Shown here: positions 42,104 through 50,484 of the stretch, piece after piece
Layout of the letters: each line of letters opens with the position of its first letter
Position numbering within the stretch: the stretch's first letter is position 1
Origin: Pelethousia sp034928145
GTDB taxonomy: Bacteria; Bacillota; Clostridia; Christensenellales; CAG-138
Reading direction: 5' to 3'
DNA length: 64,000 nucleotides
Assembly (NCBI GenBank): GCA_034928145.1
Contig: JAYFPE010000034.1
Coordinates: 1 to 64,000 of the forward strand
Position numbers and translations under genes: made by a program
Notes under the pieces: model-generated
The model's input: only the letters and a program-made list of their open reading frames with translations
Database searches by the model: none
Told to the model about the DNA's origin: nothing

Positions 42104-42478
42104 CTAGGTAAGGGGGAAGGCCAGGGTGGTCATTTGGCTGTTTGCACTCTGGGTGGTATCCACGCGGGTGTATTGCACCACCACGGGCAGGGAGGCCTCG
42201 ACCAGCGCCGCATAGGGTACGCCGCGCAGGATGTGCGCGCCCTTTGGGTCCGTTAGCTTGTCCATGCGGATATGGTGCGTTCTTTGGGGCGCGCAGGCCA
42301 CGCGGTATCCTTCGACCGGCGGCTGATCCTCATAATAAAGGGTGAGGCTGAGCGCGCATTCCTGATCCGACGTATTCAGTACGCAGATGGATTCGTGGCT
42401 GACATAATGCCCTTCGGAGGAAATCTCCGGCCAGTACATATCGGGGATCAGCCAGGTTTTGCTGCCAATGGCTCTCAT
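42104..42478 (-). CDS. ASRT-family small protein (sensory rhodopsin transducer-like)
   Basis: A 124-residue beta-rich protein similar to the Anabaena sensory rhodopsin transducer. IGSKTWLIPDMYWP, YVSHESICVLNTSDQECALS, LTLYYEDQPPV, the basic HHIRMDKLTDP and VPVVVQYTRVDTTQSANSQM-like segments line up with that family. No rhodopsin is near. The superfamily has been proposed to bind small molecules, and many members occur in sugar operons, so a sugar-sensing or mutarotase-like accessory role is an inference from context. It sits between the isomerase and the ABC binding protein. Confidence 0.8.
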   Translation of the reverse strand: MRAIGSKTWLIPDMYWPEISSEGHYVSHESICVLNTSDQECALSLTLYYEDQPPVEGYRVACAPQRTHHIRMDKLTDPKGAHILRGVPYAALVEASLPVVVQYTRVDTTQSANSQMTTLAFPLT

Positions 42479-42539
42479 GAGTTAGGTTGCTCCTTGCTGG
42501 GTAAAAATCATGCGCCGCGGGTTCATGCCCGCTTTCCCC

Positions 42540-43799
42540 TTAACGCTGGGGAAGGGTCTCGCGCTCATAGGCCCGCATCCGTTCGATCCATTCACCGCCC
42601 ACGGGCACGCCGGCCTTGAGGCAATAATAATCCCACACGGGGGCAAAAGGCAGGGATTTGTTCTCCTCGTGCAGCGCCAGGCGCGCTGTGTAATCGCCGG
42701 CGGCCTCCGCTGCGCGGCCCTCTGCAATGGGCGTGAGGCAGGCGTTGAGCAGGGCCTTGCGCGCGTTGCGGGTGCCGATGGCCCAGGAAGCGATGCGGTT
42801 AATGGAGCCGTCGAAATAATCGAGGCCGATGTGCACCTTATCCGTATAGTTGTTGTGGATGATCTCGTTCATAATGCTTTGCAGCTCATCATCCCATAGC
42901 ACCACGTGGTCGCTATCCCAGCGCACGCCGCGGCTGACATGCAGCATCACACCCTCTACAAAGGGAACGACGGCCGTAAGCTTGGCGGCAATGGATTCCG
43001 TGGGGTGAAAATGCCCCGCGTCCAGGCAAACATACTTGCGGTTTTTGGTGCAGTAATTGAGCGCGAATTCATGGCTCACCACCGTGTAGCTCTCGATGCC
43101 GAAGCCGAAGAGCTTGCTCTCGAGGGCATCCACCTCCAGGCTGGGATCGATCGGATGGGCGAAGATCTCATCCAAGGACTCCAGCATGCGCTGGCGGGGG
43201 GCAGCCGTATCCGCCGGGATATCCTTATAGCCGTCCGGCATCCAGAAGTCGGTGATGCAGGCCGAGCCCTGCGCCTTGCCGAATGCGGCGCCGATCTCGC
43301 GGCAGCGCTTGCCATGCTCCACCCAGAATTTACGGGTATCCGCCTTGGGGCTGGCTAGGGAAAAATCGCCGTCCATGCGGGGGTGGGAGAAAAACGTGGG
43401 GTTAAAATCCAGCGCCAGTTTCTGCGCTTTGGCCCAATCGAGCCAATTGCGGAACAGGTCGGCTGTATAGGCGTCCCTATCCACCTTTTTATCGCGAACT
43501 TCCGCCTGGCAGGCGTGCAGGCCGACCCGCAGCCGCCCGGGGATCAGGGAAATGGCCTCGGCGATATCCGCGCGTAGCTCGTCCGCCGTGCGGGCGCGGC
43601 CCGGGTAATTGCCCGTGACGGCGATACCGCCTGAAAGGCTGTTGGCTCCGTCAAAGCCAATCAGGTCGTCCCCCTGCCAGCTATGCATGGTGACGGGGAC
43701 AGCATCGGCCTGCGCCATGGCCGCTTCGACATCGACGCCATGGGCGGCGTAGGTTTCTTTAGCATAGGCATAGCCTTGCAGAATGGTCTTCTCGTTCAT
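42540..43799 (-). CDS. rhaA: L-rhamnose isomerase family sugar isomerase
   Basis: A 419-residue protein colinear with RhaA. Landmarks are TMHSWQGDDLIGFD at the N-terminus, LDFNPTFFSHPRMDGDFSLA, IGAAFGKAQGSACITDFWMP, the metal-site CLDAGHFHPTESIAAKL, and LHVSRGVRWDSDHVV. RhaA isomerises L-rhamnose to L-rhamnulose and also L-lyxose to L-xylulose. Because the locus has L-xylulose-5-P-type enzymes and no rhamnulose aldolase, the physiological substrate here is probably L-lyxose; this is inference. The ATG at 43799 follows GGAG. Confidence 0.9.
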   Translation of the reverse strand: MNEKTILQGYAYAKETYAAHGVDVEAAMAQADAVPVTMHSWQGDDLIGFDGANSLSGGIAVTGNYPGRARTADELRADIAEAISLIPGRLRVGLHACQAEVRDKKVDRDAYTADLFRNWLDWAKAQKLALDFNPTFFSHPRMDGDFSLASPKADTRKFWVEHGKRCREIGAAFGKAQGSACITDFWMPDGYKDIPADTAAPRQRMLESLDEIFAHPIDPSLEVDALESKLFGFGIESYTVVSHEFALNYCTKNRKYVCLDAGHFHPTESIAAKLTAVVPFVEGVMLHVSRGVRWDSDHVVLWDDELQSIMNEIIHNNYTDKVHIGLDYFDGSINRIASWAIGTRNARKALLNACLTPIAEGRAAEAAGDYTARLALHEENKSLPFAPVWDYYCLKAGVPVGGEWIERMRAYERETLPQR

Positions 43800-43839
43800 A
43801 ATTTCTCCTAACTGCGCGGGGCTTGCGGCTGCGCGCCCC

Positions 43840-44823
43840 TTACTTCCAGTAAACAAACTTCTTGCGCGCGGCCAGCTTTTCGATCAGCGCTTCGGGGATA
43901 GGCTTTTCCAGGGCGCCCACGCAATCCGCCAGGTGGGACATATTATCGAAAGAGGCGATGGGTACGGATGGGAAAAGCTTTTCCGCCATGATATACATAT
44001 AGGTAAGATCCATGATGGAATACGCGCCTTCGGCCGCGATGCTTTGCATCAGCCCATAGATATCGTCGTTGGAGGCGTTGCCATACACCTCGGTCACGCT
44101 GGCCGGCAGGGCTTCGCCTGCCGCGCGGCGGGCGAAATAACCCTTGGCTACGGACATATAGGCCATCACATTCATGCCGCTCTCTGCATGATAGGCCCGG
44201 GTCTCCTCATCCATCAGGATAAAGGTTTTATCCGCCAGATTGAAGAAGTTGATATCCGCCAGGCTCCACATCAGCTGGTTGCAGCTAAAGCCCTGCAGGC
44301 CGTGTTCCTTGCAGTAGGCCTGGGCCTCCTTGATGCGGGGCAGCGCCCAGTTGGAGCAGCCGTAATAGCGGATATGCCCGGCCTTGCGCGCATCATCCAG
44401 GCATTCCATGATCTCGGAGACAGGAGTACCGGGGTCGTCCCTATGCAGGAAGTAGAGGTCGATATAATCCGTGTTTAGGTATTCCAGGCTCTCTTTGAGA
44501 TCCTTTTCGATGCATTTGCGGTTCACCCGGGGGATCTCCATATGGCCCCAATCCGGGTGCGCGCCCTTGGTGGCCAGGATGAGCTGGCCGCGCTTGCCAT
44601 TCTCCCGCAGCCAGTTGCCCACCACGCGTTCACTCACACACTTGGGACCCTCGCCCCAATCGCCATAGATATGCGCCGTATCCAGGAAATTACCGCCCGC
44701 ATCGAGGAACTTGCTGATCTGCGCCTTGGCCTCGGCCTCGGGCATGGCGGTACCGTAATTGACCGTGCCCAGGCAAACGGGGGATACGGCTAAATCCGTA
44801 TGGTTGAATTTAATGTGTTGCAT
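43840..44823 (-). CDS. Aldo/keto reductase
   Basis: A 327-residue TIM-barrel oxidoreductase. The catalytic tetrad is visible: Asp in FLDTAHIYG, Tyr in the same stretch (IYGDWGEG), Lys in LILATKGAHP and His in YFLHRDDPGTPV. CLGTVNYGTAMPEAEA is the N-terminal family motif. It uses NAD(P)H to reduce, or NAD(P) to oxidise, a sugar or keto compound. It lies between the flavin oxidoreductase and the isomerase, so it likely acts on the same sugar or its derivative before isomerisation. Confidence 0.9.
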   Translation of the reverse strand: MQHIKFNHTDLAVSPVCLGTVNYGTAMPEAEAKAQISKFLDAGGNFLDTAHIYGDWGEGPKCVSERVVGNWLRENGKRGQLILATKGAHPDWGHMEIPRVNRKCIEKDLKESLEYLNTDYIDLYFLHRDDPGTPVSEIMECLDDARKAGHIRYYGCSNWALPRIKEAQAYCKEHGLQGFSCNQLMWSLADINFFNLADKTFILMDEETRAYHAESGMNVMAYMSVAKGYFARRAAGEALPASVTEVYGNASNDDIYGLMQSIAAEGAYSIMDLTYMYIMAEKLFPSVPIASFDNMSHLADCVGALEKPIPEALIEKLAARKKFVYWK

Positions 44824-44852
44824 GCGCTACGCCTCCTATCATGCTCGCCCGC

Positions 44853-46223
44853 TCAAACATCCTGCTTCATCACGTACTTGCGGTACAGCGGCAGGTATAC
44901 TTCCTGGTCGCGCACCACGCACCCGCTCTGCACATGGCCCTTTTGGATCAGGTCGTAGCATTTGTCGCAGCAGATGCAGCATTTTGAGCGCACCATGCCG
45001 CCGTTTTTCATAATGTCCTCAGCAAAATCCGGGTAGGCAAAGGCTTGGCGGCCAAAGCCCGCCAGGTCGAACCAGCCTTCCTTTATGCCACCCGCGGCCA
45101 CGTTCGCACCAAAGTTTTCAAACCAGCTCAGGCCAGTGCACACGAAGGTGCCGCCGGGGACGGCTTCCTTAATGCGGCGGGTCATATCGAGCAGCGCGAA
45201 CTCGCCTTTATAAGGCTCGATCACGGCATCCTCCTCCAGCTCGGCCAGGTAACCGCGGCCCGTGGGCTGGTAGCGGGGGAGCATGGTGGAAAGGTTGATC
45301 ATATCCACGCCCTCGGCCACCAGCATATTACAAAGCTGGATCACCTCGGCGGGGTCCGGCTCCATCACGCCATCGACCTGTTTCATGCCCCAGCCATGGG
45401 GCCAGGGGATGCAGTCATAGGCGTTGAGGCGCACGCAGATGTCGATCTTGTCGCCGCAGCGCGCTTTGATGCCGTGGATGATATCGAACACGGCGCGGGT
45501 GCGGTTCTCAAAGCTGCCGCCGTATTTGCCGGGCCGGTTGTAGGCAGCCAGCAATTCGCGCAGGATGTATTCGTGGCAAACCTTTACGTCTACAGAGTCA
45601 AAGCCGCACTCCACGGCCAGCTCCGCGCCGCGGATGAAGCCCTCGATAATTTCTTCAATCTTTTCATCGGTTGCAAAGGTGATCTTACCGGATTGCCCGT
45701 CGATAGAGTTGTGATGGTCGATATAGGGATTGGCCACCACCGCCAGGGGCGTGGAGCGCCAGTTGGCGTCCGTGCTGCGGCGGCCGGAATGGGTAAGCTG
45801 CAAAACGTTATAGGGCTTGCGGCCATATTTGGCGATGGCAGCGGCGTCGCTCTCCTGCACCAAACGGCGGATCTCGGGCACGGTTTCTTTTTTAATGATC
45901 ATCTGCAGGGGGTTGCAGCGCCCGTCGTCGGATACGGTGATGGACTCGTACCAGATCAGGCCCGCGCCGCCCTCGGCATAGCGCTTGTAGCGGCGGAAGA
46001 TCAGATCGGAAGGGTTGCCTTCCTTGGTTCCGTCAAAGCCCTCGAGGGGCTGGATCACCATGCGGTTGGGGATGACGTGGCCATTGGCCAAGGTGATGGG
46101 CTCCATCAGGATGGAAAGGTCGTCCGAAACGGGAAAATTCAGGCCGTCCGCGGCCATCGCGGCGGAAAAATCCGCCGTGGTCTTAAACGAACCGAACTTA
46201 TAAGGCTTTTGCACTTTCTTCAT
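44853..46223 (-). CDS. NADH:flavin oxidoreductase (Old Yellow Enzyme family)
   Basis: A 456-residue FMN TIM-barrel enzyme. ITLANGHVIPNRMVIQPLEG is the N-terminal FMN-binding strand; QLTHSGRRS, SVDVKVCHEYILRELLAAYNRPGK-like motif (in parts), and NRTRAVFDIIHGI are family landmarks. The C-terminus has closely spaced Cys (SKCCICCDKC and a later GC) that could hold a 4Fe-4S cluster as in 2,4-dienoyl-CoA reductase relatives, but the usual FAD/NAD domain is missing. The reaction is unknown; it may reduce an unsaturated or keto-sugar derivative. GGAGG precedes the ATG. Confidence 0.85.
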   Translation of the reverse strand: MKKVQKPYKFGSFKTTADFSAAMAADGLNFPVSDDLSILMEPITLANGHVIPNRMVIQPLEGFDGTKEGNPSDLIFRRYKRYAEGGAGLIWYESITVSDDGRCNPLQMIIKKETVPEIRRLVQESDAAAIAKYGRKPYNVLQLTHSGRRSTDANWRSTPLAVVANPYIDHHNSIDGQSGKITFATDEKIEEIIEGFIRGAELAVECGFDSVDVKVCHEYILRELLAAYNRPGKYGGSFENRTRAVFDIIHGIKARCGDKIDICVRLNAYDCIPWPHGWGMKQVDGVMEPDPAEVIQLCNMLVAEGVDMINLSTMLPRYQPTGRGYLAELEEDAVIEPYKGEFALLDMTRRIKEAVPGGTFVCTGLSWFENFGANVAAGGIKEGWFDLAGFGRQAFAYPDFAEDIMKNGGMVRSKCCICCDKCYDLIQKGHVQSGCVVRDQEVYLPLYRKYVMKQDV

Positions 46224-46249
46224 CGATACGATACCTCCACGTTTGTTGA

Positions 46250-46603
46250 TTAATGTGTTTTATCCAAGGGCGGAACGGTAATGGCGTAATAAACGCAATC
46301 CTCATCCCCCTCGTTCGTAACGGCATGTACGTCCCCAGCTTCGACCAGGATGGCGTCGCCCGCATGGAGCAGGTGCAGCAGCTTCCCCTCGGCGCTCACG
46401 CGCATTTCCCCTTGCAAAACGCAAAAGATCTGGTCGGAATGCGCATGCACCTCGTCCAGGCTGCCCGCGCCCTTGCTTACCGTAGAGAGGGTAACATTGG
46501 CGTGGCTGCTGCCGCTTTCCGGGTTGAAGATGACCTGTGTCGTCATGCCATAATGGCTCAGCGGCGTATACGTTTCGCCCGTTCCTTTGCGGCGTACCTT
46601 CAT
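46250..46603 (-). CDS. Cupin domain protein
   Basis: A 117-residue single-cupin protein. Metal-ligand motifs are DEVHAHSDQIFCVLQGEM (motif 1) and GDAILVEAGDVHAVTNEGDE (motif 2). It may be a sugar isomerase or epimerase-type cupin or a sensor; the substrate is unknown. The ATG at 46603 has AAGGAG upstream; the extension to 46771 passes through the promoter. It is the first gene of the leftward sugar operon. Confidence 0.85.
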   Translation of the reverse strand: MKVRRKGTGETYTPLSHYGMTTQVIFNPESGSSHANVTLSTVSKGAGSLDEVHAHSDQIFCVLQGEMRVSAEGKLLHLLHAGDAILVEAGDVHAVTNEGDEDCVYYAITVPPLDKTH

Positions 46604-46761
46604 AAGAAGTCTCCTTTGCAGCGCTTGCGTAGCGGGTTGGGGCGCCGGGCCCCCGTCCGCTGCTTTGCAGCTTATTTTTATTTTCTGGTCGTATGCGTCG
46701 AATCTTGGTTTTACATATTTGGCAATGGTTTGACTAAAAGTAATGGTCGAATTTTTATTAA

Positions 46762-46790
46762 AGATTAGCACAACAATTTAGTTATGTCAA
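46762..46790 (-). promoter_or_regulatory. Promoter of the leftward sugar operon
   Basis: On the minus strand TTGACA (46785-46790), 17 bases, TAATCT (46762-46767). It lies about 160 bases before the cupin start. The spacer contains AACTAAATTGTT, an imperfect dyad. Confidence 0.7.
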
Positions 46791-47012
46791 TCTGATAAAA
46801 CAAGGTTTTTTTTGAATATCTGTCATTTTAAAGCAAAGGGCCTCTATTATTTTAGTTACTCAAGCGAAACTGCGCTTGTTCTGTCCATACGCCGCTTGCA
46901 CATGCACAGCATCATAATGCACAGATTGCGCCCATTCCTTCGCTATTTCTTTCGGTAAAGATAGGTGGGTTCATTTTTTATTTACGCAGTCCAATTCTAT
47001 TGAGCCTAAAAA

Positions 47013-47034
47013 TTTACTAAATCAGTTTACTAAA
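47013..47034. promoter_or_regulatory. Paired TTTACTAAA operators
   Basis: TTTACTAAA, a 9-bp palindrome centred on C, occurs at 47013-47021 and again at 47026-47034, just upstream of the lacI-type gene's -35. Tandem short palindromes at this position are good candidates for LacI-family binding. Confidence 0.45.
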
Positions 47035-47041
47035 TTTTTAA

Positions 47042-47070
47042 TTGCAATTCTAAAATAAGTGCTATATAAT
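47042..47070 (+). promoter_or_regulatory. Promoter of the LacI/kinase/epimerase operon
   Basis: TTGCAA (47042-47047), 17 bases, TATAAT (47065-47070), about 63 bases before the regulator start. Confidence 0.72.
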
Positions 47071-47132
47071 ACTTTTAACAAACCATCGCAATCATTTTCT
47101 AAATTATGATGATGCTGTCGGAGAATAATGAG

Positions 47133-48170
47133 ATGAAATTGAAAGACATTGCAAGAGAGGCGAATGTTTCCCCCGCAACGGTTTCCTTGGTTCTCAACGG
47201 CCGCGAGGGCGTGGGGCAGGAAAAGCGCAAGCAGATCGCGGATCTGCTCGAAGAGCATGGCTACCGCCTGGGCAGCAGCCAGGAAAAAAAACCGGCCAAG
47301 AAAAACATCCGCATGATCAAATACAAAAAGCATGCCCTGCTGGTGGAAGGCAACCCCGGCTTCGTAAACGCCATCCTCGACGCCGTGGAAAAGGAATGCC
47401 GCAGGCAGGGCTATAACCTCATTATGACGGCCTATGGCGAGAACCAGCTGCCGCAGATCGCCGACCTGCTGGCGCAGGATCCTGCGGACGGCATCCTGCT
47501 TCTGGGCACGGAATTGGTGCCGGAGGATATGGCTTATCTGGAGGGCGTTACCACGCCCATCGTGATCCTCGATAACTACATGCCCTTTCTCGATTGCAAC
47601 TGCATCACCATGAATAACGAAGAGGCCATTTACCGCTCGGTCTCCCATCTGTTATCCTTGGGGCACCCCAGGATCGGCTTTCTGGCCAACATCCTGCCTT
47701 CCAGCAACTGCAATGTGCGCCGCAAGGCCTTCGAGCAGGCTATGGTGCACTTGGGCGGCGATTTTGACCCGGCGCTCGTCTACCCGGTGCACCCCACGCC
47801 GGATGGCGCTTACCAATCCATCCACGATATGTTGGAGAAGGGCGTCAAGTTCCCCACGGCGCTGGTTGCCAACAATGATAGCATCGCCCTGGGCGCCATG
47901 AAGGCCTTTAAGGAGCACAAGCTGCGCATTCCCGAGGATATCTCCATCGTGGGTTTTGACAGCATCCCTTATTCCACCATTTCCGACCCGCCGCTGACCA
48001 CCATGGAGGTCTCCTGCACGGATATGGGCATTTGGGCTGTGCGTATCCTTTGCGACCGGATCAAATATCCTTTTTCCTCCGTAACCAAGATGCAGGTGGG
48101 CACCAAGCTGCTTGAGCGCAGCAGTACCGCGCCCTTCCGCCCGGTCGGGCAGAACGCGCACCTGCTGTAG
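47133..48170 (+). CDS. LacI family transcriptional regulator
   Basis: A 345-residue regulator. The N-terminal helix-turn-helix and hinge (MKLKDIAREANVSPATVSLVLNG, residues 1-23, in two parts) bind DNA. A periplasmic-binding-like effector domain (about 65-335) shows ILLLGTELVPEDMAYL, LLSLGHPRIGFLANI, ALVANNDSIALGAMKAF and ISIVGFDSIPYSTISDPPLT. A basic insert (KKPAKKNIRMIKYKKH) links the two. The ATG at 47133 follows GGAG and gives the standard MKLKDIA start. It probably represses both divergent operons until the sugar or its phosphate appears. Confidence 0.93.
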   Translation: MKLKDIAREANVSPATVSLVLNGREGVGQEKRKQIADLLEEHGYRLGSSQEKKPAKKNIRMIKYKKHALLVEGNPGFVNAILDAVEKECRRQGYNLIMTAYGENQLPQIADLLAQDPADGILLLGTELVPEDMAYLEGVTTPIVILDNYMPFLDCNCITMNNEEAIYRSVSHLLSLGHPRIGFLANILPSSNCNVRRKAFEQAMVHLGGDFDPALVYPVHPTPDGAYQSIHDMLEKGVKFPTALVANNDSIALGAMKAFKEHKLRIPEDISIVGFDSIPYSTISDPPLTTMEVSCTDMGIWAVRILCDRIKYPFSSVTKMQVGTKLLERSSTAPFRPVGQNAHLL

Positions 48171-48228
48171 CGCGCCGGCCTTATATACCCATTTATATTA
48201 TCATCGCAGCTCGCGGAAAGGATGCATT

Positions 48229-49752
48229 ATGAACTACTACATAGGCCTGGATAACGGCGGCACCACCACCAAAGCGGCGTTGTATACGGCAACCGGCGAG
48301 GAGGTAGGCGTAGCTTCGGCCAATACGCAAACCGAATCCCTGCACCCGGATTGGGCTGAGCGGGATATGGAAGAGATGTGGGCGGCCAACTGCGCCGTTT
48401 TGCGCGACCTGCTGCAAAAGACCGGCGTAGCCGCGGAAGATATCCGCTGCCTGGCCGTGTGCGGCCACGGCAAGGGCCTCTATCTCTGGGGCAAGGATGG
48501 CCGGCCCGCCCGCAAGGGCATCGGCTCCACGGACAACCGCGCCTGGGAATACCCGCTGCAATGGGAAAAGGACGGCACGGCCGCAAAGGTCTTTCAGCTT
48601 AGCTGCCAGCATATCATGCCCTGCCAGCCCGTGGCGCTGCTGGCCTGGCTGCGCGATCATGAACCCCAGACCCTGCAAAGCGTGCAATGGGTTTTTTCCT
48701 GCAAGGATTACGTTCGCTTCCGCCTCACGGGCGAAGCATACGGCGAATATTCCGATTATTCCGGCTCCAATCTGCTAAACCTCTATACCCGGCAATACGA
48801 CCGCGATCTGCTATCGCTCTTCGGCATCGAGGATATGCTGCCCGCCCTGCCGCCGCTGCGCGAGGCGATGGAGGTTTGCGGTTCCATCAGCGAGGAGGCC
48901 GCGGCCCGAACCGGCCTGCGCGCCGGCACGCCCGTGGCGGGCGGCCTGTTCGATATCGACGCCTGCGCGCTGGCCGTAGGCATTACGGACGAAACGAACA
49001 TCTGCATGATCGCGGGCACCTGGAGCATCAACGAATACATCCGCAAAACGCCGGTGACCGACGGAACCGCCTGGATGAACTCCCTCTTCGCCCTCAAGGA
49101 GTATTACCTGATCGAAGAATGCAGCCCCACCTCCGCGGGCAACCAGGAATGGATCCTCAAAACCCTTTTCCCGGAAATGCTGGCCCAGGCCGCCGAAACA
49201 GGGCGGAATGTTTATGATGCGATCAACCGGCAGATCGATGCCATCCCGGCCGAGGCCTTTTGCCCGCTGTTTTTGCCCTTCATCCTGGGCACAAATGTGC
49301 ACCCCAACGCCAAAGGCAGCTTTATCGGCATCGGCGCCAACCACACGCGGGCGCACATCCTCCGGGCCGTATACGAGGGGGTCTGTTTCTCGCATAAATA
49401 TCATTTGAACAAGCTGCTCAAAACGCGGGCGGATATGCCCAAGGGCATACGCCTCTCCGGCGGGGTGGCCAAATCCGCAGTCTGGACGCAGATGTTTGCG
49501 GATATCATGGAACTGCCTGTGGAGACCGTATCCGCCAAGGAGGCGGGCGCGCTGGGCAGCGCCATGTGCGCGGCCGTGGCCTGCGGCGATCAGCCCTCCA
49601 TCGAGCGCGCCATCGCGGCCATGACCAAGGTATCCGCCGCGGTGCTGCCAAACCCTGCCCGCGCCGAAGCTTACCGCAAAAAATATGCCCTCTATCTGCA
49701 AGCGATCGAAGGCCTCAACGGCCTTTGGGATGCCGTGCAGCGGATGCAATAA
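48229..49752 (+). CDS. lyxK: FGGY carbohydrate kinase (L-xylulokinase-like)
   Basis: A 507-residue FGGY kinase. IGLDNGGTTTKAALYTATGE is the phosphate-1 loop; LHPDWAERDMEEMWAAN follows as in LyxK/YiaP; GTPVAGGLFDIDACALAVGI, MIAGTWSINEY and RLSGGVAKSAVWTQMFAD are further family blocks. LyxK phosphorylates L-xylulose. With the epimerases downstream, L-xylulose-5-P is the expected product; rhamnulokinase or another ketose kinase is the alternative. The ATG at 48229 follows GGAAAGGA. It starts 58 bases after the regulator. Confidence 0.85.
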   Translation: MNYYIGLDNGGTTTKAALYTATGEEVGVASANTQTESLHPDWAERDMEEMWAANCAVLRDLLQKTGVAAEDIRCLAVCGHGKGLYLWGKDGRPARKGIGSTDNRAWEYPLQWEKDGTAAKVFQLSCQHIMPCQPVALLAWLRDHEPQTLQSVQWVFSCKDYVRFRLTGEAYGEYSDYSGSNLLNLYTRQYDRDLLSLFGIEDMLPALPPLREAMEVCGSISEEAAARTGLRAGTPVAGGLFDIDACALAVGITDETNICMIAGTWSINEYIRKTPVTDGTAWMNSLFALKEYYLIEECSPTSAGNQEWILKTLFPEMLAQAAETGRNVYDAINRQIDAIPAEAFCPLFLPFILGTNVHPNAKGSFIGIGANHTRAHILRAVYEGVCFSHKYHLNKLLKTRADMPKGIRLSGGVAKSAVWTQMFADIMELPVETVSAKEAGALGSAMCAAVACGDQPSIERAIAAMTKVSAAVLPNPARAEAYRKKYALYLQAIEGLNGLWDAVQRMQ

Positions 49753-49779
49753 CAAAAAATATCGATCGTGGAGAAGAAT

Positions 49780-50484
49780 ATGCTGGAAGAATTGAAACGG
49801 CGCGTGCTGGAAGCGAACCTTCAATTGCCCGCCCATGGCCTGGTCACCTTCACCTGGGGAAACGTATCGGGCATCGACCGGGCGCGTGGGCTGATGGTCA
49901 TCAAGCCCTCGGGCGTGGCCTATGAAAACATGACCGCAGCCGATATGGTCGTGACGGATTTGGATTGTAACGTGGTGGAAGGCAAGCTTCGGCCCTCGTC
50001 GGATGCGGCGACCCACGCGGTCTTATACAAGGCGTTCCCTAACATCGGCGGCATCGTGCATACGCACAGCCGCTGGGCCACCATCTTCGCCCAGGCCGGG
50101 CGGGATATCCCGGCGCTGGGCACCACCGGCGCGGATTATTTTTGGGGCGCGATCCCCTGCACCCGCCGCATGACGCCCGAAGAGATCGCCGGGGCTTACG
50201 AAGCGGAGACCGGCAAGGTGATTGCGGCACGCTTCGCGGGCTTGGAGCCGGACTATACGCCTGCCGTGCTGGTGCACAGCCACGGCCCCTTCGCCTGGGG
50301 CGCTTCGCCCGAGGAAGCGGTGCACAACGCCGTGGTGCTGGAGGAAGTGGCCATGATGGCCTGGCACGCCCTCTCCCTTGCGGGCGGCGCGCTGCCCCCT
50401 ATGCAGCAGGAGCTGATGGACAAGCATTTTTACCGCAAGCACGGGTCTGGCGCCTATTACGGGCAGGAGGGATACCATGGTTAA
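49780..50484 (+). CDS. araD: L-ribulose-5-phosphate 4-epimerase
   Basis: A 234-residue class II aldolase-fold enzyme colinear with AraD/SgbE/UlaF. LPAHGLVTFTWGNVSGIDR, LRPSSDAATHAVLYKAFPNI, GGIVHTHSRWATIFAQAG (zinc His pair), GTTGADYFWGAIPCTRRM and VLVHSHGPFAWG (third His) are diagnostic, and KHGSGAYYGQ closes the protein. It converts L-ribulose-5-P to D-xylulose-5-P for the pentose phosphate pathway. The ATG at 49780 has GGAG six bases upstream; a GTG at 49768 is possible but less well placed. Confidence 0.95.
   Translation: MLEELKRRVLEANLQLPAHGLVTFTWGNVSGIDRARGLMVIKPSGVAYENMTAADMVVTDLDCNVVEGKLRPSSDAATHAVLYKAFPNIGGIVHTHSRWATIFAQAGRDIPALGTTGADYFWGAIPCTRRMTPEEIAGAYEAETGKVIAARFAGLEPDYTPAVLVHSHGPFAWGASPEEAVHNAVVLEEVAMMAWHALSLAGGALPPMQQELMDKHFYRKHGSGAYYGQEGYHG

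Larger units (their letters stand above)
46604..47132. other. Divergent regulatory region of the sugar island
   Basis: This 529-base AT-rich gap contains the leftward and rightward promoters and two TTTACTAAA palindromes. Two TTTAGTTA copies (about 46777 and 46853) may be further regulator sites. I see no gene here. Confidence 0.6.

Noticed and set aside
42540..43799. Classical L-rhamnose operon
   Set aside because: Only the isomerase fits. Rhamnulose-1-P aldolase is absent and the downstream enzymes are AraD and UlaE types, which handle pentulose phosphates.
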